NCBI GenBank assembly: GCA_037576215.1
Contig: JBANDB010000014.1
Span: forward strand, 1,054,001 to 1,118,000
DNA length: 64,000 bases
From: Armillaria gallica
Lineage: Eukaryota; Basidiomycota; Agaricomycetes; Agaricales; Physalacriaceae
Direction: 5' to 3'
Part shown: piece after piece, positions 49,168 to 59,141 of the stretch
Layout of the letters: the number at the start of each line of letters is the position of its first letter
Numbering within the stretch: position 1 is the stretch's first letter
The notes under the pieces: generated by a model
Databases searched by the model: none
What the model was told of the DNA's origin: nothing
What the model saw: the letters and a program-made list of their open reading frames with translations, nothing else
Made by a program: the position numbers and the translations under genes

Positions 49168-52163
49168 ATGCTAAGTATATTCATCTTCAATCTGTTTCTT
49201 TGCCTGGGAGCAACAGCTACCCGCTTGCTCGAAAGGAACCTGGCGTACAGGTCTCCTTTCTTGGACGTACCCCAGGTGATTATCACGTAGAACATTCGCC
49301 AGTTGCTTGACTGAACATTCGTTTTGTAGCTGAGTCATGATATCGACAATCTGCACAAGCGACAGATTCAGCATGTTCGTCGTCAGATACAAGACGCGGG
49401 GAAGTTTCAAGATGAGCATTATGTTACCTTCTATGGGGGGGATTTTAGCAATGTATGAGGCCCAAACATCTTTTTCTCTCACTTACGATCATATGAAGAG
49501 CCCATTCATTTGGAGTGGCGGATTGAACTTTACACATGCTGGTAAGAAGCTTGTGCCTGGACATCTTTGCTTACAATCCAGTTCTATTGTATTGCAGCGG
49601 CCAGTGTTCGTCCTTCCGACTTATAAAGCGTGAAATATTCTAAACATAACAATGTCGTAGGGTGATCCTTTCGACACTTCTGTGTTGTTGTGGACACGGG
49701 CAGTGCCATTGCCATCGGGTGAATCATCGGAATTACCTGATCAAAGCGTTCCCATCTGTCTGTCGTATCAAGTGTTCAAGTCGGCCGATCTATCCGGTTC
49801 TCCCGTCGATTCTGGAGAAGCTTTCACAAGTTATGATGTGGACTGGACAGTAAAAGTTGAAGCGACTGGCTTGCAGCCTGACACGAAATACTTCTACCGA
49901 TTCTTTGACTGCACGGATCCCAAGAACACTAGCCCTGTTGGTACCACAAGAACTTTACCTAATTCTGATAGTACGTCTCCAAGAATCTGGATTTGCTCTT
50001 AATTTATGTCGTGAACATAGCTGCTGCTAACAGGGTTAATGGGGGAAACCCGTTTACTCTGGCTGTGTTCTCTTGTTCTCAATATCAAGCTGGTAGATAT
50101 GATGTGTAATGTGGTTGTCCCTTCCGCTGATATGATGCCAGGATGGTTCAACGCGTACGGATACGCCGCCGAAATCGTGAAGCCCGACATCTTTGTTCAC
50201 CTTGGAGACTATGTATGTTTCTTAATACGTCCTATCAAATTCTAATACAGACCGTACCAACAATTAGATATACGAATCTCTGGGGAATGGGTTAGTGTAT
50301 TTATGTGATTTTTCTATTCACTCTTAACGTCACTAGTGCTTCGATTGGACGACAAACTTTGGGTAGAGAGCTGGCGACCATTTTTGACTACCGCCAACGC
50401 TTGGCCCAGTATAGAACTGATGAGAGCCTTCGTAGTGCCCACCTAAGTGGACCATGGATTACTGTGTGGTATGTGCCTTCATTTTCTATAGGGATGGCTG
50501 ATGTTGACTGTTATCAGGGTATGTGCTGTCATCTTGCTCCTCTGATGTTAGTGATGCGGAGCATGCTCTAGGATGATCACGAGGCAAGCTTGCCTCAACA
50601 TGGACGGTTGATCACTATTTCAACGTCTTTCTTGTTTAGGTCGCTGATAACGCCTGGAAAGCTGGTACAGCAGATTCTAATGATACCTCGATCGGCTGCT
50701 CTTTTTCTCAATCGGGGGCGTGTTTCACTGACAGAAAATTAAGTGCTGTACGAGCGTACCATGAATGGATGCCTATACGACAGGTGGTCTCTGACGATAA
50801 GCTACGTATATGGAGGAATTTCCAAATAGGAAGACTCATGGATTTGACGATGCTTGATACTCGTAAGCGATCTCATAAGTAATGTTTCTTCAAACGCCTG
50901 CTCATATGTCACATTCAGGTCAGTACGACAGGGATTTGACGGATGTAAGTGTGATCGACAAACTTTACGGAACAACTACTTATAATCGGATGCGTATGTA
51001 GGTTTACTACAATACAGGTAAGTTTTATCGAGTTACTAGTGTGGCATCGCATTTACCGCCACATTTTGTCAGAATGTACGGTCCATCAACATGTCGTATA
51101 GTCTCACATTTTATTTTCCGGCATAGTCGTCAATACCATATCCTCCTACGAAAATCGGAGCCTTATGGGAGCAGAGCAAGAGAAATGTGCGTCTATCGAT
51201 GAACATCACGCCATCCGCCATTCATTCGATTGGTGCGGTAGGGTTTTTCCAGACACTTTCCGAGTCGAAGGCACGAGGCGCTATATGGCGCATTGTCGGG
51301 TAAGAACATTTCAGGTGACCGTCTTTAATGCGTAGCTTATCATTCCAAAGGCAACAGATAGTTTTCACCCAGTTGAACGACAATGGCACATGTGAGCATG
51401 CCCTTCTCATTTTCATGTGATAACTCTATATTGCTGTACGCCAACAGTTGATCTGGTATGTTCTTGATTTACGTCAGTCTCCGGTACCGGCTGAGACCGT
51501 TTAAGGATGCGTGGGATGGGTACCGAGCCAATAGACGTCGTATTCTCGACCATCTTTACGGGAACAAGATCAGTAACACAGTTGTCCTTGCTGGAGATAG
51601 CCATGCAAACTGGGTTTCTGACCTTGCTTGTGAGTTGTATACTAAACTCGCCTCATATTGTTTTCCTTATTTCCTTTTACACAGACCCGAACGACACCAC
51701 GAAGTCAGTGCATCCATCCATATGTTGACTCCCGTTTATTAATTAAAACAGCTACAATCCGATCTCGGGGGAAGGCGCCATTGGTGTCGAGTTCGCAGGC
51801 ACAGCGGTAACCTCATCATCTTCGTTCGGTCGGATATCACAACCGGCAACAGTCTCGATTTCACAAGGTCTTGTCGCAACTAACCCCGATCTACAATGGA
51901 GTGAAGGTTTTTACCGCGGTTTCTTTAGTCTGAAGGTGGATACCATGCAAATAAATGCGACATATTACGCTATGAATGATATCAGTTCGTATTATGGTAT
52001 CATCTCCATGGCGTTCTCTGACAATTGATATATAGCCTCCGCTAACTTGAATGGCTTTGCTAGTGCAGAGTTTCTTGTGAAAGCTGGAGATAACAAGCTT
52101 TCCCGGCCTGTAGCGGGCGGTACCGTCTTAGCAGGTGCTCTGAAAACTAATGGAACTACTTAG
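49168..52163 (+). CDS. PhoD-like secreted alkaline phosphatase, micro-exon rich
   Basis: PhoD phosphatases release phosphate from esters using Fe/Ca ions, usually outside the cell. The start at 49168 gives a signal-like MLSIFIFNLFLCLGATATRL; a start at 49105 with an extra intron is also possible. Motifs after splicing: FTHAAASGDPFDTSVLLWTR, DTKYFYRFFDCTDPKNTSPV, FTLAVFSCSQYQAGWFNAYG, PDIFVHLGDYIYESLGNG, PWITVWDDHEVADNAWKAG, YENRSLMGAEQEKWFFQTLS, RIVGQQIVFTQLNDNGTFDL, NTVVLAGDSHANW and SSSSFGRISQP. Metal ligands (GDY, DDHE, SHANW) are present. About twenty introns lie in 3 kb, including micro-exons of 8, 12 and 8 nt and an apparent 1-nt exon. The N-terminal joins between 49330 and 49460 are uncertain. 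Confidence 0.92.
49598..49605 (+). other. 8-nt micro-exon of the PhoD gene
   Basis: The eight bases CGGCCAGT lie between a 56-nt intron (49542-49597, GTAAGA...TTGCAG) and a 55-nt intron (49606-49660, GTTCGT...GTCGTAG). They complete the codons for A-A-S just before GDP, giving the family's (V/A)ASGDP motif in frame. Confidence 0.75.
50469..50571 (+). other. Twin introns separated by one nucleotide (PhoD gene)
   Basis: The exon ends ACT-GTG-TG at 50468. Intron one is 50469-50517 (GTATGTGC...TTATCAG, 49 nt). A single G remains at 50518. Intron two is 50519-50571 (GTATGTGC...GCTCTAG, 53 nt). The next exon begins GAT-GAT-CAC-GAG. TG plus G makes the Trp codon of WDDHE. A single missing G in the donor-side GG run would also explain the data as one 103-nt intron. 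Confidence 0.6.
50572..50583 (+). other. 12-nt micro-exon encoding DDHE (PhoD gene)
   Basis: Four codons, GAT GAT CAC GAG, form an exon of exactly twelve bases carrying the metal-binding DDHE residues. It follows the acceptor at 50571 and precedes a GC-AG intron (50584-50639), after which the exon continues VADNAWKAG. Confidence 0.75.
50584..50639 (+). other. GC-AG intron in PhoD gene
   Basis: The 56-nt intron begins GCAAGC and ends CTTGTTTAG. It joins GAG to GTC-GCT-GAT, giving DDHEVADNAW. No GT donor with the correct phase lies in or next to the twelve-base exon. Confidence 0.75.
51448..51455 (+). other. Second 8-nt micro-exon of the PhoD gene
   Basis: TTGATCTG lies between a 56-nt intron (51392-51447, GTGAGC...CCAACAG) and a 50-nt intron (51456-51505, GTATGT...TTTAAG). 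Together with the last base of the previous exon it encodes F-D-L, giving NDNGTFDLDAWDGYRANR in frame. Confidence 0.75.
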
Positions 52164-53524
52164 TCCTTAGTTCAATTAATGTGAATCTTCCGAGTGTGCA
52201 ATCGAACCCGGCTATTTGAATCCTTGAGTGCTAGACATAATACTTACATTAATTAAAGGAAACTTGAAGAATCATACGTACACCCCACACCTCGGGGGGT
52301 ACGCACCTTTTTCTTACTCCACCACGACAGTTTACTTACGCACTCAGTCTAGCTTTCGAGGCCGCACCACTTGCGCACATCGCAGTGTCCGCAGCTCCCT
52401 CTCACCGCAATTCACCACAACAAGTTAGGGACGGATTTCCCAAGCTGTGACGACTCATCCTAGGAGGAGAACGGGTACGTGAAAGGGCAGGTGTAATGGT
52501 TAGCTTCGCGAGTACGTTCACTTCTAGCGCACAGTAGGCGCAGTCGCTTCGAGGCCTTGTGAGAGCCTGACACTGAGAAGATCCTTAACCAGTGAGCTTG
52601 TAGAGTTATGTCGAATACCGAAGGAAGCTTACGAGTAAATTAGCCACTAGTTCCGCCCATTTCCCCTTCTGCGACTTGTTGATGCAACCAGAACTGATCT
52701 CGTCACTCCGCAGGACTTGGGCGTGACTATTCTCAATGAAGGAACCATACAGCTTTGTCGTATTGGGAGGAACCGTTGTCTTGACTTGAGCCTCAAGAAG
52801 AGAGGGTATTTAGGGCGCAGTTCGTGTCGCTAGTATCCGCAGAATTAGAATGGAAAGCCCAGAGATGTTTAGCCCAGTCATAAACGTTCTCAGGATAGCT
52901 CATGGATCGTTATACGACGACGCGTCGATCATCTCCTCACTGGGACTCGCATGGACAATGCCACCGAGATTGTTTACAACATACGCCATCATCATAGCCA
53001 TCATACTTGAATGGAAAAAGAGGGCTCTTTGTCGGTCGTCGACGTAATCAAATCCAAGGGCTTGTGGATACCAGAGCTGTCGTTCCAGGATTGCTAGCAG
53101 CTTGCACCAGTATGACAGCCTGCAGAAATAGTTTAGGACTTCTTGTTTACTTCACGACACTGGGGATCTCATGCATAGTCGGATTGAATTGCGAATGAAC
53201 TGAGTCCTGGCGAAGACATACCCGACATCGTTCTCGACTAGGTCCATACACATCACATCACATATCCGTCATTTGTGGAAGGAAAGCAGCAGCAGCAGCA
53301 ATAGCCGCACTATCAAGCAACCCTTAAATTTTTTTTTGACGTACCTCACTTTCTTTAGTTTATTTAACGTTTTGCGGTCAGACTGGTTTGCGGCGTAAAA
53401 TACAGATGTTGATTTTTTATCTAAGCGTAGCGTACATGAAATGCAATCATTAAAATTTTGCCGTAGAGATCGTTAGTCCGAAAGAAACACGCAATCAAGC
53501 AAGAGGTCCAGCAACGCGACGCAT
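52164..53524. other. Intergenic region between PhoD and Hsp70
   Basis: A 1.36-kb space between two genes that converge. All open frames are short and without recognisable domains. A short CAG run occurs near 53288-53302, and a T-rich stretch near 53327-53337. It should hold both 3' untranslated regions; I see nothing else I can name. Confidence 0.5.
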
Positions 53525-55850
53525 TTAGTCGACTTCCTCGACGCTGGGACCATCCTCGCCTGCGCCACCAGGGAAACCACCGGGAGCACCGCCAGGGAAG
53601 CCACCAGGAGCACCGCCAGGAGCACCTCCTGCAGCACCGTAAAGTTTCTGCATGATCGGGCTAGAAAAAGGATAGTAAGGAACAGCGGTGCATATTGTGC
53701 GACAGAGATACTCACTTGGCAATGGCCTCCAGCTCTTTCTGCTTCTCCTCGTACTCCTCCTTGGAGGCTTCTTGCGAGGCGTCGAGCCATGAGATCGTCT
53801 CGTTGACAGCGGTCTCCAGACGTGACTTGTCAGATGCCTCAAACTTGTCGGCGAGCTTCTCTTCGGTCATCGAGTTACGCAAGTTGTATGCGTATGATTC
53901 AAGACCATTCTTGGCAGTGATACGGGCAGCGGCAGCCTCATCCTCGGCTAGAAAATACAGAGTTAACGATGAACTACTCGTGCAGAAAAGAATGTACATA
54001 CCCTTGTATTTCTCCGCCTCGTTGACCATGCGTTCGATTTCCTCCTTCGACAGACGACCCTTGTCGTTAGTGATCGTGATGCGGTTCGACTTGCCGGTGG
54101 TCTTATCTGACGCGGAGACGTTCAAGATACCATTAGCATCGATATCGAAGGTCACCTCAACTTGAGGGACACCACGAGGTGCGGGAGGAATACCGGAGAG
54201 TTCGAATTTACCGAGCAAGTTGTTGTCCTTGGTACGAGCACGTTCACCTTCGAACACTTGGATCAACACACCAGGCTGGTTGTCGGCGTAGGTGGAGAAA
54301 GTCTCCGACTTCTTGGTGGGAACGGTGGTGTTCCTCTTGATGAGGGCAGTCATGACACCACCAGCGGTCTCGATACTATAAAACTAATCAGAAATGTGCA
54401 TTGTCAGCGAAATGGCGAAAGTACTCACCCAAGGGACAAGGGAGCAACATCGAGAAGCAGGAGGTCCTGGGTCTTCTCCGAAGTGTCACCGGAGAGGATG
54501 GCAGCCTGGACAGCGGCACCATAGGCAACGGCCTCATCGGGGTTGATGCTCTTGTTAGGCTCCTTGCCGTTGAAGAAGTCGGACACGAGCTTAACGATAC
54601 GAGGAATACGAGTGGAACCGCCGACTAAGACGATCTCGTGCACGTTGGATTTGTCGATCTTAGAATCGCGGAGAACCTTCTCGACAGGATCGAGAGTGCT
54701 TCGGAACAAATCCTGGCAAAGTTCTTCGAAACGTGCACGGGTGAGGGAGGTGTAGAAGTCGATACCCTCGAACAGAGAATCGATTTCGATGGAGGTCTGA
54801 GCGGCGGATGAGAGAGTACGCTTGGCACGTTCGCAAGCGGTACGGAGACGACGAAGGGCACGAGGGTTGGAAGACAGATCTGGGAGATCATTATCAGTTA
54901 GTTATCAGGATAGAAACATAGAAAACGCACCTTTCTTGTTCTTTCGCTTGAACTCCTGGACGAAGTGGTTGACGAGACGGTTATCAAAGTCCTCACCACC
55001 CAAGTGAGTGTCACCAGCAGTGGCCTTGACTTCGAAAATACCCTCTTCGATGGTCAAAAGGGACACATCGAAAGTTCCTCCACCGAGATCGAAGATGAGG
55101 ACGTTGCGTTCGCCGGTCACCTTCTTGTCAAGACCGTAAGCAATGGCAGCAGCCGTTGGCTCGTTGATGATACGAAGGACGTTCATGCCAGAAATGGTTC
55201 CGGCATCCTTGGTAGCCTGACGCTGAGAATCGTTGAAGTAGGCGGGGACAGTTACGACAGCGTTGTTGATGGTAGTGCCGAGGTAAGACTCAGCAGTTTC
55301 CTTCATCTTGAGAAGGACCATGGAAGAAATCTCTTCAGGGGACTATTAGAAGAAAATGAGCACAGATACATGGTTGTAGTTGTGAAACCACATACGAATT
55401 CCTTCTGTTCACCCCGGTATTCAACCTGAATGTAGGGCTTGCTACCCTTGTCGAACACCTTGAAAGGGAAGTGCTTGATGTCGGCCTGCACCTCCGCGTC
55501 TTGGAACTTGCGTCCAATGAGACGCTTAGCATCGAAGACGCTGTGTGTTATTCATCAGTATCGATCCTCAGAAGGGTGAAGAGAGAACGTACGTGTTGTG
55601 GGGGTTCATGGCGACTTGGTTCTTGGCAGCATCGCCGATGAGACGCTCATTGTCGGAGAAGGAGACATACGAGGGTGTCGTCCGGTTACCTTGGTCGTTG
55701 GCGATGATCTCAACACGATCGTTCTGCCAGACACCGACACAGCTACAGATGATAGGATGTTAGAAAAAAAAAATTGACGTGGAAAATATTTGAGACACGC
55801 ACGAGTAGGTGGTACCCAGATCAATACCGATAGCTTTTGACGACGACATG
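53525..55850 (-). CDS. Cytosolic Hsp70 chaperone (SSA type)
   Basis: An ATP-dependent chaperone that folds new and damaged proteins in the cytosol. The three Hsp70 signatures are present: [27 protein letters not shown] and [15 protein letters not shown]. The N-terminal ATPase domain continues with [20 protein letters not shown] and [16 protein letters not shown]. The substrate domain holds [20 protein letters not shown] and [21 protein letters not shown] sequence. The C-terminal lid ends in [10 protein letters not shown] repeats and the terminal EEVD that recruits TPR co-chaperones, which marks the cytosolic class. About seven GT-AG introns interrupt the gene. It starts at 55850. Heat shock elements and a TATA box lie upstream. 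Confidence 0.97.
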
Positions 55851-55983
55851 GTTAAGAATATACGTCTAGGGAAGGTCTAAGGATGCAATTGATGTTGGTT
55901 GTCGAGTGACGAACCTATGAGATGGAGAGGATGAAGAAAATGCGAGAGGCAAGAAGTGAAGGAGTAAAGCGCAAGAATCTTGT

Positions 55984-55990
55984 TTTTATA
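55984..55990 (-). promoter_or_regulatory. TATA box of the Hsp70 gene
   Basis: On the minus strand this reads TATAAAA, about 134 bp before the ATG at 55850. The first heat shock element cluster begins 16 bp further upstream, the usual order in heat-inducible promoters. Confidence 0.6.
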
Positions 55991-56005
55991 TTTCATCGAC
56001 CGCCA

Positions 56006-56043
56006 GAACTCTACAGAATAATGCAGAAACGTACAGAACCTTC
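56006..56043 (-). promoter_or_regulatory. Heat shock element cluster 1 (step type)
   Basis: On the plus strand, GAA occurs at 56006, 56016, 56026 and 56036, exactly 10 bp apart, and an inverted TTC follows at 56041 after two bases. Same-direction units on a 10-bp step, plus one inverted pair, match the known step-type binding site of heat shock factor. It is 156-193 bp from the start codon. Confidence 0.65.
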
Positions 56044-56103
56044 TATAGCCATTCTTGTACACGTGACAGATCTGATGTCACCCCGTGTGACTCTACTACA
56101 GCC

Positions 56104-56126
56104 TTCTACAGCTTTCCGGCGTCTTC
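56104..56126 (-). promoter_or_regulatory. Heat shock element cluster 2 (step type)
   Basis: TTC occurs at 56104, 56114 and 56124 on the plus strand, again exactly 10 bp apart, in the opposite direction to cluster 1. It is 254-276 bp from the Hsp70 start codon. Confidence 0.6.
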
Positions 56127-56475
56127 TTGATTTTTCGCGCGCGCTTAATTGCAGTGGCACAGCTGCATCAGGGCACATCCAACTAAAAACAGCTATGATT
56201 CTAGGAACGTAAATGTACTGCGTGTAAGCTACTGCCAGAAGAAAAAAGGGAGACCAAAGAAGCTTTATGCGAGGCCGTCAGCACAGTTAAAATACAAATT
56301 TTCCAAAGGGATCTCAAAGGAAGCATACAGTCAATGAATGAGAATTACGGGAGCCAAGGGAGTTAAAATAAAGGCAAACGTCATGAAGGTATCAATTTTT
56401 ACCAGGTGAAATAGCAATGTTCATGGAAGGGTCACTGGGAATGGTGCTGCCAAAGTTCCCGGTCACCGCAACCTT

Positions 56476-58960
56476 TCATGAGTAGCTCGATGCTCCCGAG
56501 TACGACCCTATCCCGCCACTGCTTATATTATGCGCCGCAACATCGTCAAGGCTTCTATGCGCCTGCAAGTCACGTAACACAGTGGGATCAACTAGAGACA
56601 CAGTCTTCGCTGAGTACAGTGGCTGACTCCTCGAAGAAGAGGCACGCACCTGGGAGAACACTTTTGCGCCGCACATGTGGACTTTGACCTTGCCCATTTG
56701 ATGTAAGTTCGGTAGTTCCGACGTCGGGATATGTTCGCTAAATTACCCCAAGTAAGATTGATGCGCCCAGCGTACGCAGGGAGATCGACATACGTCTAAT
56801 CCAGGATCCGCCATAGGCACCCGCTCAATCCCATGTTCGTCTAGATCACCAGTTACATCATCAATCGAGGCCGCGTTAAGCTCCATGGATAGATCCAAGA
56901 TGTCGTTGTCGTCGACGGTTGGCGGGGGTGGTGGAGGCACATGCGGAATTTCGTGGTAGTTTGCAGGCATCTTGCCTCCGGGAGCGTTGTGAAGAGCCTT
57001 CTCCCGCATCTTCTGCCAAGCGTTGTACCGGTCAACAGCATGTTGTTGCTCTCTAGTCAAATGGTAAGAAACAAGTCGTAACATGGACCTCTGGCACTTG
57101 CCTGTACTGTCTCTCCTTGAACTGTTGCATTGAATCATCGAAAAGATCAGGATTGATCTCCATGAACAACTTCAATGCATTGTAGACCATTCCATGGATC
57201 GTTCTGTTGATGATTTAATAGAAAATCTAAATGCACATATGGGACACTCACCGATTCCAGTGGGACTTTGAATTGGTATACAGCGCAGGGAAGACAATTG
57301 GTAGAATGATGGCGAGATTGTCACTCATCAGGTTCACGACATACTCGTTGTTCCAATACAACAACGCTCGCTCAGCCACCTGGAAATGCTGGCTGTTGAT
57401 GCAACGAGCAAGTTGGTGAAAAAGGGCAACCTGAATTTTTTGAAATTCGACCGGATCTGTCACGTCCAGAACTTCCTCGACTTCGTTTAGGAACATGACC
57501 TCCTTTGGTGAGTTCACCTTTGGCCAGTACTTCAGCAGGCCCATCATAACTTCTTCGGCTAAAGCAGGATCCTTCTCCAAAAACTGAACCACGCAATACG
57601 CCAATTGTGGGTGGTACAGCGAAAGGCTTTTCACCTTGTGTAGCGGAATCAGCACCCGGGTAAGGAAGGTCTTGTGCTCTTCTTTAAGAGGCAACGCAAA
57701 ACCGTTGATGATGGACCCTAGAATCTCCAGTAGCTCCGCAATGCCATTGTGCCGTTCAGTTTCGTAGATGAAATGGAAGAATACATTGTTGATGGACCGT
57801 CGTATAAAGGCGCGAAGGTTGAGGAATTTCCCGTAGATGCGATGCAACGTAGTTTTGAGAAAGTCTCGCTCCCGAGGATCTTCGGAATCAAAGAGTTCAA
57901 GAAGATTGAGAACGAAAGGCTGGTCGATGTAGCGTTTAGCCATATTAGTGTTAAAATCGGGGCTTTCGATGAAACGCAGAAAGAACTCGTAAACAATCTG
58001 AAGGTGTGGCCACGCAAGTTCGAGAACCGGTTCATCTTCTTCGGGGTCGAAAGCATCGCCAGTTGGATTTACAGGCGGGGGTATAGATCGGAAGAGGTTG
58101 GAAGCAAACTGGAAAACCCTGCATGAGCTTGGCACAGCTGAACTGAGTGGCTATGACCAACCATATTAACAACCTCTGGGTATACACTCTCCGTAATAAC
58201 TCCCCGCTGAGTAGTGATGTACTCCAACATCTCGTGTAAGGTTTGGGCCTTAATCTGCTTGCCTTTCAACTCGGAGCTTGCATCGTTAAAATCGAACAAG
58301 ACGCGGCATTGATGGAGCTTTCGTATAAATAATTGAGGACGTTCACTCGGAGCGGTCTCTAAGCATAAAAATGAATGAAGGGTGTAAGGAAAGATGAAGT
58401 GAAACCGAACCCATGAATGGAGGTAATCGTTCAATCTCAACTTTCTCGGTGACGACAAAACGACTGCTTCTCTGCTTCCTCGGGGGTTTCCCGACGATTG
58501 GTATAGTATCCTTGGGACCAGCCCGGAGACGGTTGAGAGTTGCGCGCGGTGGTGTTGCATCAGGAGGGGGATGTCTCTCTTGTTGACTGCCGAAATGAGG
58601 AGGTCGATGAACAGAGTCATGTCCATTATCGGAGCTGACGACGACGATTGAGGGAGGTGCCGGCGCCTCAGCAGACAGTCTGCGATCTGGAACGCTTGGA
58701 GTTGTGGAAGCCGGTGAAGCAGACCGCGGTTGCGTATTTAGAGCACTGGCAACGGCAGAGCCACCGGGAACAGGGAGCGGCTTTGCTGTATTCGGCGGCG
58801 GCGGTAAAGGCGCAGAGGAATGATTTGCTTTGGATTCTTTCTTGGATGAGCTTTCCTGCGACGTTTGAGAGCCTTTCCGGTTGAGCTATACGCCATTGAA
58901 GGTAAGATACGCGCTGAGAGAAGTTGGGATTCATACCAATGTTTTCTTGAGGCCCTTCAT
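56476..58960 (-). CDS. PP2A regulatory subunit B56 (Rts1/Par1 type)
   Basis: B56 subunits target protein phosphatase 2A to substrates carrying LxxIxE motifs and act at centromeres, in cytokinesis and stress. The first exon, MKGLKKTL, joins [19 protein letters not shown], then a Pro/Ser-rich region. The conserved HEAT-like body reads [95 protein letters not shown] and [16 protein letters not shown], then [20 protein letters not shown]. Two small 3' introns carry the frame on to [20 protein letters not shown] and [10 protein letters not shown], the usual B56 tail, so the gene ends at 56476 rather than at the stop at 56743. Confidence 0.94.
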
Positions 58961-59141
58961 GGCAGAAAACAAGACAAACGTATGCCAGTAAAAGGTGCGA
59001 CTGCTGGCGTCGTTGAGCGCTTGGATCGATGGAAAGTCGATGGAGCAGGTCCGTGACACCTGTTACGGAACGTGACCGTGACGGATTCCTGAAACTGCTG
59101 CGAGAGTGACCTTAACCTTTGACAATCATCATCGCGACGCA

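Larger units (their letters stand above)
55851..56475. other. Intergenic region upstream of Hsp70
   Basis: The 625-bp gap between two minus-strand genes carries the Hsp70 promoter: a TATA box at 55984-55990 and two heat shock element clusters up to 56126. From about 56130 to 56475 I see no further recognisable element; it should hold the 3' untranslated region of the B56 gene. Confidence 0.6.

Noticed and set aside
56743..56790. Stop at 56743 as the end of the B56 gene.
   Set aside because: A strong donor GTATGT lies just before it, and two following exons encode the typical B56 tail [20 protein letters not shown], ending at 56476.
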